A stretch of 64,000 nt of DNA from Brugia malayi (taxonomy: Eukaryota > Nematoda > Chromadorea > Rhabditida > Onchocercidae). Every line of letters starts with the position of its first letter. The stretch's first letter is position 1. A model generated the notes under the pieces. The model saw only the letters and a list, made by a program, of their open reading frames with translations, did not search any database and was not told where the DNA came from. The stretch lies in contig NW_025062476.1 of assembly GCF_000002995.4 (NCBI RefSeq), positions 10,724,501 through 10,788,500 of the forward strand, given 5' to 3'. This document shows positions 38,313 to 49,670 of the stretch, piece after piece. The translations under genes and the position numbers were made by a program.

Positions 38313-38356
38313 TTGACGTGACTACGTCAACTGAACGTAATTAACTAACAACGTCA
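38313..38356. promoter_or_regulatory. Inverted CRE-like (TGACGT) sites upstream of the EGF gene
   Basis: TTGACGT and ACGTCAA form a perfect palindrome around GACT at 38313-38330, and a third half-site ACGTCA lies at 38351-38356. TGACGT is the core bound by CREB/ATF-type bZIP factors. The cluster is about 0.7 kb upstream of the start codon. The first site reads TGACGTGA, the same octamer found in the intronic 33-bp repeat. Confidence 0.4.
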
Positions 38357-39572
38357 TGCAAAATTTGAAAAGATATTATCATAGTCACCATGTGTAGGTA
38401 AATATACGTTACGTGAAAGAGCATTAATCGTGATCTTTCTATGATAATTTTTATTGGTTCACGTATAAATTCAATCGAACGTATGGAAGAATAATTAATA
38501 AATAAAAGCTTAAGAAAGTGAAATATTTAGCGATTATAATTTACTTCTTCTTTCTTATATTCAACAGCTATTAAGTGATTTTATCAAAAGCTTAGTTTAA
38601 AAAATTTACAGCTCTAAAAAAAATTTAATGAAAAATTAAATAAAAAAAATAAAAACATAAAAAAAATTAAAATTAAAAAAATATCTAAATGTAAAACTAT
38701 CATTAATTTTTCTTTTCTAAGACCTTATTCATATATTTCATTTCTATACTTATTTGTAAGAAAAATATTAAAATAACTGTATTGATGTTTTCAATCAAAA
38801 TTTATAGCAAAAATTAATTTAATCATAAAATTTGAATTTCTTTCATTCTTTTCTTTACAAATTACCTTGTCAGTTAACACCAAAAATTAAAAAAAAAAAG
38901 AAAAAAAAAGAAGCAAAAAGTCGGAAACTAATTAAGTTTATATTTTTGATGGATAAGTATTGCTTTTTCAATAAATCACTACAATAACATTAAACTATGT
39001 GGAATTTAATGTTGTAATTTAATATTGTAATTTCTCAAACAAATAATTTAATCAAAGGTTCCAAACAGTAAACCACCAAAAAATGGCGAAGAAAGAGAAG
39101 TGCAATTGTTATTTGGAACAGTAATACCGTTACTATTGAGGGGCGCATAATTCCTTTACCCGTTGTAAGCCATTGAATATTTGAAAAAAGAAAAGTAGAC
39201 AAGCAGCTATTCTTTATAAAGGAACATAGGAAAGCACATATCAATATATATATATATTCAAATATGATATGAATTGAAACAAAATTCTATCTGATAAAGA
39301 TATTATCACTTCGATGATAAATAACAATCAATTGTCCCTCATTTAACTGATAATATTAACCAAATAAGAAGAATTGAAATTGGTATTTATTTGGAATATA
39401 ATAGTAATAAAAGATGATAATATTGATTTTGTTAAGCTTTCATCAGTTCCTAAAGCTAAATTATCGTTTATTTATTATTAAATATCAATGAATTCATGAG
39501 AGATTCAGGCAAAAATAAATAAGATAATAGTGAAAGATTGTCAAAACGAGAACCGATGAAGTGGTCCGATGA

Positions 39573-39686
39573 TTATCACCTCGGAATTATTCCGAAGACG
39601 GTGAAGCGGTGGTCATTGCTCCGCCTATGAAAAGACGAGCACCGCCTTCAGAACCAAAGGGTTTGGTAGCTTTAGATATGACAGAG
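39573..39686 (+). CDS. Possible orphan coding exon
   Basis: An open frame of 38 codons has clearly higher GC and protein-like composition (EDGEAVVIAPPMKRRAPPSE, then PKGLVALDMTE). It ends at a weak donor, GAG|GTTATT. No start codon in this frame, no clear acceptor and no neighbouring exon were found, and a partly open frame also exists on the opposite strand. It may be an isolated exon of an unrecognised gene, a pseudogene fragment or a conserved noncoding element. Confidence 0.2.
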
Positions 39687-40158
39687 GTTATTGTTCGTTT
39701 TTATCGATGAGATAGATATACTTTCCTCTCTTACTCTTATATTGATTATCATTTCGGTTAGCTTGCTTACTTTAGTACAGGTAGCAACTTGATAAGTTAT
39801 ATTTAAGTATAACATAAAATTGTAAACTGAAAAGCTTTGCTATTTATTTATATATTCCAATTCATATCTGATGATTTTAGGTTAATCTTCTCATTTTCTA
39901 TTATTCGTCCTATTATATCCTCTGTCCTCACACTTTAACTCCTCCTCTGTATACTGTAGCAAGTTTTTTCCAAGAGACAAATATTTATCAATTGAAACCG
40001 GTTGAAATACCTAAAATTTAAGCAAAAAAAAAAAAAAAATAGAACAAATGAAATAGGCCAATCTTCAGTGTTCCGTTGTAGGATGGCCTTGTCACATTAC
40101 ATTTGAGAATAATAATCACTGCTGAAAAATTTTCATCAGCGATTAATTTATAGTTACA

Positions 40159-40191
40159 AGAGAGAGAGAGAGAGAGGGGGAGAGAGAGAGA
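40159..40191. repeat. (GA)n microsatellite
   Basis: GA dinucleotide run with one GGGGG interruption. Confidence 0.85.
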
Positions 40192-40775
40192 TTTAGGATT
40201 GAAATTAAGTTAAAAGTATGATTTTGATGAAGTTTCTCAGGAATGCTATCCTAATTATATGCAAAGTTCATAGTCTAGTTTTTTTTTTTTTTCAAAATTC
40301 AGAATTGTTGTACTGTCTTTCTTGATACACAAAATACTCAATAATATATATATGATACAAGAATGAGAAAAAAAATTGAAATATTCGTAAGCTTTGAATT
40401 GGAACAATTAAAATTGAAAGGAATTAGCTATAAGTTTGAGTAATCGGTAAATCTAATACAAAGAATTAAAATTAATGAGACAAATTTTAACCACAAATTT
40501 AAATCATTTCATTCTCAATCAATTCAAATCATCTCTTCTACAGCAGTAATATACTTTTGTTAAACATAAATGATAGACGAATAAATACATTGCTTCCGAA
40601 TAACAGCAGCGAATTTGAAATAAGTAATATAGACAAATGCTGAACTAAATTTGTCATTTTGCATGAAAAATAAATAATGATTCATTAATTTTAAATAACT
40701 GAAAAATTCTTTCAAATATTACAAATTTATCAGTTGCTATCACTGGAATTGAAATAAGGAAAAAGAAAGGAAATG

Positions 40776-42046
40776 TCATTGACGAGGTATAAAAGTATAC
40801 ATAAAAGCTAAGTTAGCATTATAGTAAGCAGTAGCATTTTGTAGAAGTTGTTCTGATGAAACTTGTAGCGAATCCAAAAAATCATTATCAAAAGTTTGAT
40901 CATGCCTTGCTTTATCTATTATAGCACTGAGAATCCTAAGCATAAGACAAATTTACATTTTGAATTTCGTTGTGAATTAAGTTATTCGCTTGAAGGAAAT
41001 GTTTTAAAGAAGTTTACTTAACTTTAGTATAAATTTAAAATATGTAAAAAATTTTTTACCTTGTTACCGAACATGAAAACATCATGTAATTATGATTAGC
41101 ATTTTCAAATTCTGTTATAACTGTTTGAAGAAGCATTCGATTATCTTGGAGCCAACTGCAATATTATTGTAATTATTATTATTATTATTATCATAAACTA
41201 TTATCACAATCTTGATAAATAAAGCTATCATGATGATAATCCAATGCTAGAAAGTTAATTTTATTAGACAAAGAAAATAATGCCAAATATCCTAAATACT
41301 TTTTTGAATAATTATTGTATTTGATTTCTTTTTTTTAAATTGTGATAATATTTTACAACTAGAAACTCATTTTCTAAAATAATTGTTCATTTTTATTTAG
41401 GAAAGAATAATTTATTATTCAACACTAAATGATACCTAATTGCTGGTTGAGATAAATCTGTCATTGTATTGAAATACTGATATAAGGGATACTCAGGTAC
41501 AGCATTCACTGGTCTCGGAGCACGTGGGAAATAATCAAGTGGCGGCGGTAACATCTGAGGGAATGCTTGGGTAAAAGAATTACCTTGTCCATTAGCATTA
41601 TAGTTGGAAACGTCACTGGCTGAGGTAGCAGGTGACAATCTCAATGTTTCAGAAACAGGTAAAGGAATTTGTGAGGATGGCGGTGAAAGAGGTGATGATG
41701 TATCCATCGTAACTACTCTCGAAGTGTCGGATGAAACAGTAACTGTCATTCTTTGGCATAAATCTTCAAATGCTCCATAGGAAGTTGTGTACGGAGGAAT
41801 TATATCCGGTAAAATTGTATCATTTATCACAGATGATAATTGTTGTTGATCAGAAAAAGATTGAGTCAGTGATGAATTGAATGAGGGAGAATTACTGGAA
41901 TGAATTCTAGGATAATCGGTGAAATTTGCTATTGATGAATTTTCAGAGATGTTTCTTGGTTGACTTGAATCATCATATGCAAAACTGAGATGATGATAAG
42001 CATTGGCACAGGATGATTTTGGTCGACGTGAAATCTTTCTTGGCAT
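40776..42046 (-). CDS. Ser/Pro-rich protein of unknown family
   Basis: I do not recognise this protein. Exons 41436-42046, 41060-41155 and 40776-40935 give 288 residues and a stop, with matching phases (AG|T, AG|G). The start MPRKISRRPKSS lies 9 bases after a free-standing acceptor (TTTAG at 42056-42060), consistent with spliced-leader addition. The first 200 residues are low-complexity, rich in Ser, Pro, Asn and Thr (SSPLSPPSSQIPLP), with a basic N-terminus that could be a nuclear signal. The last 85 residues look folded and helical (WLQDNRMLLQTVITEFENAN) and would be the best query for a homology search. The gene is the last of four tandem minus-strand genes, 1.3 kb after WASHC3. Confidence 0.7.
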
Positions 42047-43352
42047 TTGAAAATTCTAAAGTAAATTAATTCTTTATTAACTACCGTTTGATTTTTACAT
42101 GGAATGAATAATTTTAAAGAAGATTTCCACATTGTAATTCATACTAATCAATGACGGATGGATAGATAGATGATTAATTACATAGCTAAATTGAATTTCT
42201 TTCAAATTCTTTTAAAAGTTGACCATATAAAAGATAGATAACAAAAACTGATAATGATAACAAGACGAATGTGTGGTGAAAATAATGCATAAAATGGTTA
42301 ATATAATGACTATCAATATTATAATAACATTAATATCACTTCAAGATTGATATTATTTGATAATTGCCGAAAAATAACTATGCTAAATTTTAATGGAAAC
42401 AGCATATAATTCATATGGTACAAAAGAAAGAATGAAGCATTTAGATTGGAAAGGTTTTATTTTGAATGTGACACTCTTCCTATACATTCCTTCTAGACAA
42501 AACAAAATTCTTTGTTTGAAGAATAAACAAAGCATGGAAATAATTACACCTCTCGTCATAATATTTTCTATATCATTACTCCAATATCATCCACATTACA
42601 GATCAGTTATGAAAAACAATTCATTATCTTACTAAGATATCTCCACCAAACGAATGCAGCACATAATTTGTAGAAATAACCATTGAAAACCTAATTTAAA
42701 TCGCAAATGATCAAAAGTTCCTTCCTGCATATATCATCAAAATTTGATATCTTGTGCTATAACTATCTGGAAAGCAACATTTAACTAATGAACAAATAAT
42801 TAGATTAAGATCATGGCAAGTTTTGATCAATGAGAATAATCTTGTTTAGTAATGCCGCTCTTTAGTATTGGTCAATGAATATTCTGGAAATTCACTAATT
42901 GAAGCATCAAATTTGCAACAGTTCCTCTATTTAACAATTAACTGTTTTTGTTCTTTCCAAAAATTTTCGTAAAATTGTAGCAATGATTATGAAAGGCTTA
43001 AATTGAAATATTACTGGGAAACAAAATACTATTCAAAAACAATATCTTCAATTAGCATTTTCTAAAGCTAAAACTTAAATGATGATTTATGTAAATATTT
43101 TGTTTCAAATACAATAGACATTATAAACGGTACACTTATTCTCTTTTTATATTCTGTAATCAGTATGAAAAGTAAAACATCACAAATACAAAAACCACAA
43201 TCTGACCCAAGATTCTCATAACGTTTCTTTTATGGAACCAAATATTTTAAATTCACTTTTTTTTTAATGGCCTAGTGATGACTAATTTTACAATGCTTCA
43301 CTTGTTTTAGTTCTACCCATTAATTTACACGGACTTCTACTCTATTTTTTAA
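42047..43352. other. Intergenic, no gene recognised
   Basis: AT-rich spacer between WASHC3 and the Ser/Pro-rich gene, both on the minus strand. One open frame on the plus strand (42393-42635) lacks any supporting feature. Confidence 0.6.
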
Positions 43353-45164
43353 TCAACGATCACTGGAAGATGTTGAATCCTGATCGTCATCATCAGCACT
43401 TGTTGAATCTTTATCTTCAATACTAGCTGCCGCATCTTCCAGGAAGTCAGAAAGAGCGTCTGGTGTTCTGAAGAAATTTAAAAATTAGTTCAAAATCCAC
43501 AGAAAATTTCCAAATTTCGCTTAAGCTTTCCCCTTCATAGCTTTAATGTTTCGATTTTCACAGGTATAAGAAAAGGATTTTATTTCTAGCACTCATGTAA
43601 CGTATATTAATGATTTATCTCTTTGCTACAAAATAATTTCTCAATGTTTAAATAAGTGCAAGGAAATAGTGAGATGTAAGATGTATTTGGTATTCTAAAT
43701 TTTACTTTGCACATAAAAAAAGAAAAAAACAATTGACTAAAAACAATTTCTTGACTAGTAGAAACTTGCATAGAAATATTAAAACTTGCTTACTCAACTA
43801 CTGGTCCATAGTGATTACCGAAGGTAGAGCTCTGCATATGGATAATAATAATTGTAAAATAATTGTGATATGATATAGAATATATACATGGAATAATTTG
43901 CTTATGTCAGAAAAAAACTAAAAATTACACATACTGAAGAAGTGCTATGTCGATTCCCTCAGTGGCCATTTTCTGTTTCACTGCACATTCAGGTACGCCC
44001 TGAATTATGAAGTGGTAATGAAAAAGACAACATGATTTAAGTCAATAAATAGCTTTCAGAAACAGCAAATAGCAATAGTAAATTGGACACTGTATACCCA
44101 ACCGCTCTTAGTAACATAGGCATAAAGGCGGGTATTACAAATTATAAAAAGTCAGAATAAAATCAAATAAGAAAAATGCCTTATTCTTTCTAAATAGAGC
44201 AACAAGAAAAAAAGGTGTACCATTTTAAGCATTCTGAAGTAAACAGCGTAACGAGGATCATCTCGAATGCGAAGGCAACTGTTTGGTTTGTTTTGGTTTT
44301 CAAGAGACGTTTTCGAAGCCATTGATTCGCTTGATCTTTCAATACTGGGAGGAGAACTAGAAGCCAATAAGGATTCTGAGTTATCTACCTTCACATTCTC
44401 AACTATTTCGTCCTGAAAAGTATTTATTTTTGAAAGACTCACAAATATCGTTAGAAAATGGAATCCAATAGGAATAAAAAAGTATCAAAACAAATATGCT
44501 TTTAAAAAAATGATGCTACTCAGAAAAAATAAGATCGTTATGTATAAATTCGCAAAACTTGTGCTAGAAAATAAAATATAAGTAAATAAAGAGAAATCCA
44601 TAATGTGATTAAAATAATAGTGCAAACAAAATCATTTCATCAATAATGGTTTCATCGTATTTTGTTGGTAATAAATCTCAATGCTAAAATGCAAAAATTA
44701 CCTCTACAGTATCTTCTGCTGAAATTTGATTAAACAGTGGACCATTATATCGCTGTTTTGCTAAGACCTCATTGTCTTCCGAAACAATGATTTGTAAGCT
44801 TGGCACGCTGTCCAACTAAAAATAAATCTTAATCAAATTCATTTACACTCAAATCATTACATTAAATAGAGATAGATCAATTGCATTTTCTTTTAAAAAC
44901 GTTTAACACTTTCAACTACTCCTTTAAGGATAATGGAATTTAATGTTATTACATCATTATTTCAATAACTGCATAGAGAGACAGCAGTTTAGTGATTACT
45001 TTAAGTTCCAAAAGTTTTAACTCCACTTCCACTCGACTTAAACGCTTTTCCATGTCAATAATCCTTCGCTCCACATTTGAAACAAAATCTTGCAATATTT
45101 GAACATTTTTTACCATGAAATAATTAACAAAAGCAACAATTTGTTTCGTCGCGAGCGGTTTCAT
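43353..45164 (-). CDS. ddl-1: WASH complex subunit 3 (CCDC53 / DDL-1)
   Basis: Exons 45000-45164, 44702-44815, 44221-44412, 43935-43999 and 43353-43467 give 216 residues. The N-terminus (KPLATKQIVAFVNYFMVK) matches the CCDC53 start that follows VPAIQQKRTVAF, then a coiled coil with heptad-like ERRIIDMEKRLSRVEVELK. The second conserved block reads DPRYAVYFRMLKMGVPE, KQKMATEGIDIALLQTPDA, then an acidic Asp/Ser tail. WASHC3 is a core subunit of the endosomal WASH actin-nucleation complex; C. elegans DDL-1 is also reported with HSB-1 and HSF-1. The chosen ATG directly follows a TTTCAG. An upstream exon (45311-45340, MSFINMNMSQ) joined through a GC donor (CAG|GCAAGT) is plausible and would add ten residues. 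BORCS5 lies 0.9 kb upstream on the same strand. Confidence 0.88.
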
Positions 45165-46097
45165 CTGAAACTTCATTTCTTTCTCTTCTGGAAGCTATGC
45201 ATTTTACTACCTTCAATTCTATTAAAAAGCTAAATCCTCGGTTCATTTTTGAATAAAAGTAGGTAATTTCATATTAAGTCAGTAAATTATCAATTGTAGA
45301 AAACTTGCCTGCGACATATTCATATTGATAAAACTCATATCACGCAACTCATTTAGCACCAAATTCTCTGCAACTTAAGCTTTCGAAGAATTTCCCACTT
45401 TCTAACTTTTGTATTTGCGAAATGACAGCTCTTAAAAAAGGTTCAAGGTAAATAAATAACTTCTTACTTCCCAGCTCTTCTGAGAATAAACTGTTTTGTA
45501 ATATATTTGTTTTTCTGGAGTACTGAATATGCAATAAACATGAAAGATGAAAAGGTCATCTTGATTTAATACAATCCGAAATGCAACATATGACAATGGA
45601 TTTCCACTATATTTTGCATTTCGAAAAAAAGAAAAAAGAACTTGACTATACAAAAAACAAACTAGAAATAAACATGTGATGCTCTTCAGATCCAAAAAAA
45701 AGGATTAAACAAATGTTCAGATTAATAGATAACTAAATCAAAGATATAACAATAATAAAGATGAGAAACAGTGAAATAAGTGAATATTCACAAGTGTATT
45801 AAATGACTTTACTATACCACAGCAAGAATCATGTTAAGAATATAATTACATGAAGCCATAATGGCTTGATTAGAAAAATGACATGTTTCAGTCACAAATT
45901 TACTTTTAAATAAACAACAAAAATTGGAATCGAGAAAAAGACAAACCGCTATCAAGTTCCAAGTAGGCAATATAGAAGTATAACTTAAATAAATTAGACA
46001 TTCTCAATTTTATATTTTACTAGATCCATCTGAAGTTTCAAAGCTTACAGCAATCTTGATGAAAAGATAGCAGAACAACGTAGCCCCAATTACCAAA
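45165..46097. other. Spacer between BORCS5 and WASHC3
   Basis: It contains the possible alternative first exon of WASHC3 (45311-45340) with an upstream acceptor TTGCAG near 45362. An open minus-strand frame at 45432-45695 has a hydrophobic start but no ATG, and I leave it out as a gene. Confidence 0.5.
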
Positions 46098-47584
46098 TCA
46101 AGCATTATTTTTATCAACTACAGTCACCTCATCAACAGGCTTGATATGTACATCATCTTGATTATTATCCATTAAATAGGTACCACCTTGAATTTCGCGA
46201 ATAATTTCAGCATGTTTTCTCTCTTCTGATGAAACTTCTGTAGCATTTACAAGGCAGTCGATATCCAGTAATGGCAGCCGCTTATGTTCCGGTAGAATTT
46301 CATTCAGGGTGTTAATCACTGGCATAAGATCTTGGAAAAGAAACTGAAATTAAAGTTGAGTATAAGCAATTCCTATCAGCACAAAGTTAATCTGCCTTTC
46401 CCAAAAACTATTATATGAAATTTTAACTTCACCGGTCTTGTTGTGTGGGTGTTTTTACTGGGAGGAAGTGATCTAGTATACTGTTCATTGTGTGAACAGT
46501 ATACATTGTGTAAAATGTTCATGCTAACATTTTGGAATAAAATGTAAAATTCAAAAGGAAGAGGAAAAACGTGGTCTTACTCGTAAATTCGAAATATGCG
46601 CCTGTAAATCGTTCATTTTTTCCAAATAATTTTGAAAACGATCCATTGATTTCTTTTGCTCAGCAAACTGTACTAATAAAAGTGTAATATTACGATCTAC
46701 CTGAAATAAGCTTTCCAGATTTGAGACCGTAATAAAAAACGTGCTAAACTAAATAAAAAACTAAAAATAGCTTTCATCCATTACGCCATCGAAATATATT
46801 TCCTGAGCTACTGTTAGTTTTATGATTATGTTTTCAAAGTATTTTTAAAATAGAGTAAGTTTTTAAAGTAATGGCCTTCGTCACTTAAGTATCTTTCCCT
46901 TTAAAGACAAAAACATCAAAATTTTTTTTTCTACACTAAAAATATGAAGTGAGATTTTTCCTCCCCAAACTATCCCATCCGTTACGGAACAGTTACGGAT
47001 TATTTGTCGGAAAAGAAAACAAAATTACTCGTAAAGTTTGATCCTTGACTTTATTACATTAAAAAATTTTGACTTCCCAAAATTAATAAAGTATTTAAAC
47101 TATGCTAACATGTTTCATTGAATTTCCCAATAACTCTTGTTCCACAACCACAGTGTTAGCACAACGCGAAAAATGTTCTTGTAAACGACAGGCAAATTTC
47201 AGCACAGGACGAGCATTGACTTTGGGTGTTGCCTCCGGTGAGTCACGTAAATCTGGTTGATTTAACGAACTTTTCAAAATGGGATAAAATTTTGGGATTT
47301 CCTAAAAACAAATTTTTTTACAACACTAGACCACATATTTAATGATAGTGTTAATTAAACACATATGTAACAAGCAAATGCCATGAAACAGAAAATTCGA
47401 AAAAATTGCCTACCAGGAAGCGTTTTATCATTTCGTCATTCTTGGAACATGACGGGCCTGTTATATTTGTCCTTTGCTTTACAACAATTATTTTGCTTTT
47501 CGTTTTTGTATCTAATTTTTTATTCGACAAAAATGAATGAGATGAGGGAATGTTAGTATCATTGCTACTCTGTCCATTACCCAT
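46098..47584 (-). CDS. sam-4: BORC complex subunit 5 (myrlysin / SAM-4)
   Basis: Exons 47414-47584, 47110-47301, 46581-46700 and 46098-46343 give 242 residues, all in phase 0. The start MGNGQSS is a good N-myristoylation signal, the known membrane anchor of this family. Conserved blocks follow: EIPKFYPILKSSLNQP, FACRLQEHFSRCANTVVVEQ, a helical stretch (QFAEQKKSMDRFQNYLEKM), and the signature NTLNEILPEHKRLPLLDID. The C-terminal 45 residues are an acidic extension not seen in the human protein as I recall it. BORC recruits ARL8 to lysosomes and drives kinesin-dependent movement; C. elegans SAM-4 acts in synaptic vesicle precursor transport. The start codon is 34 bases after the stop of the upstream gene, with no AG dinucleotide in the gap. 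Confidence 0.9.
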
Positions 47585-47618
47585 ATTTCATACAACAAAT
47601 AATTTCGAAATTTAATTT

Positions 47619-48506
47619 TCAAATACGTGACGGTCTTGGACGATTCAGGAATATACGGTCAATTCCTGTATCAGTCCAACGTTTTTCCAACTCGGCTGTT
47701 GATTCCTAAAATAAACCATCATTTAAAAATAATGCTAAACATATTCCAAGATCGTTGGACACAAAAAGAAACAGAGAGGTAAGATATGAATTAATAAAAA
47801 CATACTTGACGAAAACTAACGCTTGATGGAAGGTTTTCAGTTTCCGGGTCAGGTAAATGTTCACGGGGTATTTCAATGCTTTCCTTAAATAAGTGAACAG
47901 TTAAAACAGTACGTCATGTATATCAACGAAAAGCACAAGCTTCTAAAAATCTGAATGAACTGCAATCCGTTTTGACTTTTTTTTCATATTTTCACAGAGT
48001 TGTGTTGATCAAATTTTGCTTTACAGAATGCATCTCATACTCAGCTAACCACGTATGAATTATAAGTGTAAAATGTACCACATAGCAATATTCCTTTCTA
48101 CTAACTTATGAAATTCATCCATATGATTGGCCACATTATAGATTGCTATACAAAATTAAAACTGATCAGACTGAACTCTCGCAAAACAAATAGAAATACA
48201 CAAACCGAATTGACCAATACTCTCGAACTTTTATTAGCCAATTGTACTAGGAATGAACTCCTAGCAAATTCACTGTCAACAAATTTCCAGATACAATCAC
48301 TTAGCTAAAGTGACTTTTTGAAAAATTTATATATAGTATCCTAATTTGTTGATTTTTAATCCAGTCAATTATTATCTGTGTATTTTATGTAGGTTTTTTG
48401 GTCAGCTCTACGATAATGTTACCTTTGGTAGCTGATGAGAAATCCAATCTTTGTCGCGTTTATTTAAATTGTAATCAAGAGAAGCAAGAAATGGCACACG
48501 CGACAT
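47619..48506 (-). CDS. Small conserved-looking protein, function unknown
   Basis: Not recognised. Exons 48423-48506, 47806-47883 and 47619-47705 give 82 residues in phase 0. The protein is hydrophilic without a signal or membrane segment: MSRVPFLASLDYNLNKRD at the start, KDWISHQLPK, then a Pro/Glu-rich middle (PREHLPDPETENLP) and ELEKRWTDTGIDRIFLNRP at the end. The second exon uses a TTTAAG acceptor. A free acceptor (TTGCAG at 48530-48535) lies about 23 bases before the start codon, suggesting trans-splicing. It is the first gene of the minus-strand tandem group and ends 34 bases before BORCS5, so one pre-mRNA probably carries both. Confidence 0.65.
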
Positions 48507-49323
48507 CTCATGAGTTGACCACTTTCAATCTGCAATAATATGCAACCAAAAGTGTCGTCTATACAACTTATTTTGTCTCATCGATAGAAACGAATTCAGC
48601 AGAGATATAAGTAAGCCCAAGAAATCTAACTTCACATTTTGTATTTTCAGTTATAATTGCAACAGTAAGTCATCATGAAAATTTGGTAATTGATCCACAT
48701 TTCCTAATTATAATGAATCTGAAATATGATATTTAAATCTCTAACTCTTTGATAAGTGCAGCATTTGATTAATGCACTATTTACGAATTATAATGAAGGT
48801 GATTAAAAGAATGCTACGCCCAATTACAAAGAGTGGTTCTAAGATTCATACATTTAAGAGGATGGCAAGGAAACTAAAAGGAATGTCATCTGCTCACGAA
48901 TGCCCGATATATCTAAAAAATACGTCTAAAGAATAGGATTAAAAATACTCGTTTCATTTAATTACAATCAAATATTCCAGTAGAAATCGCTATTAGATTT
49001 TAAGACCCATACATAGGGATAAAGCAGTGTAATAGTTGTAAAAAAAGTTTATTACAAATGAACAAAAAAAAAAAAAAAAGAAAAAGCAAAAAAAAAAAAA
49101 TGATTAAAAAAGCTTAAACAATAAAATGACATTTCACGAACACATTTGAACGAATTTTCACAACTCCAGGAAATCAAGTATACAAGATTAAAGTTAAAAT
49201 TGAGCAAAATCGAGGAAAAGAAAAAAAAAAAAAGAAACAAAGCAATTTATAAAATGTTACATTATGTACAACGGGGTGAACAAAGCAATTCATAAATTAT
49301 TACATCATAAATATGGCAGCCAC
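48507..49323. other. Intergenic, no gene recognised
   Basis: AT-rich spacer upstream of the tandem group and downstream of the acetyltransferase region. It contains several A-rich homopolymers (49062-49080, 49088-49100, 49218-49233) and no supported exon. Confidence 0.6.
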
Positions 49324-49644
49324 TCAGTGTTCATTAAAATGTAAGCATGTTTTAGCTGTGCTGAAGAATAAAAGACCTTCCCAAAAGAAAGCATACACAA
49401 AAAGCATTAAAAATGGAAAAAAAAGATGAGAAACAGCACTTGGACAAACACAACCACTACAAATACTACAACAGTCACTTTTAGCCACGTCATTCCTTCC
49501 TTTCTCTTTTGTTAATCTTCTACATTTTTTTTTCACTTTTATTAGCATATTTTTACATATGCTAAGAAAAATAAAGAATTCAGATAACAAGACTAAAACT
49601 TGAAATAAAGTGGACTTGAAATCTGAATTTAAATTTTCACCCAT
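49324..49644 (-). CDS. Possible small Cys-rich membrane protein
   Basis: An unspliced ATG-initiated frame of 106 codons starts 26 bases after the stop of the acetyltransferase gene. It has two hydrophobic segments (about residues 13-32, LFQVLVLLSEFFIFL, and 74-95, FFPFLMLFVYAFFWEG) around a basic loop and a cysteine cluster (DCCSICSGCVCPS). No homologue comes to mind. It could be a real downstream cistron, the 3' UTR of the acetyltransferase, or chance. Sequence composition is not distinctive and confidence is low. Confidence 0.3.
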   Translation of the reverse strand: MGENLNSDFKSTLFQVLVLLSEFFIFLSICKNMLIKVKKKCRRLTKEKGRNDVAKSDCCSICSGCVCPSAVSHLFFPFLMLFVYAFFWEGLLFFSTAKTCLHFNEH

Positions 49645-49670
49645 AATTGTTTCAGAAACTCACATCGAAT

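Larger units (their letters stand above)
37605..40775. other. Region upstream of the EGF gene
   Basis: About 3.2 kb between the EGF start codon and the stop of the next minus-strand gene. It contains an inverted CRE-like pair (38313-38330), a 31-base A run, a GA tract at 40159-40191 and one GC-richer possible exon (39573-39686). No complete gene is seen. Confidence 0.55.

Noticed and set aside
43780..43833. Possible extra WASHC3 exon
   Set aside because: Direct joining of 43935 to 43467 restores the conserved LLQTPDA block; inserting this segment brings a stop.
45432..45695. Minus-strand frame with signal-peptide-like start
   Set aside because: No ATG opens it, and there is no family resemblance. 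It lies in the BORCS5-WASHC3 spacer.
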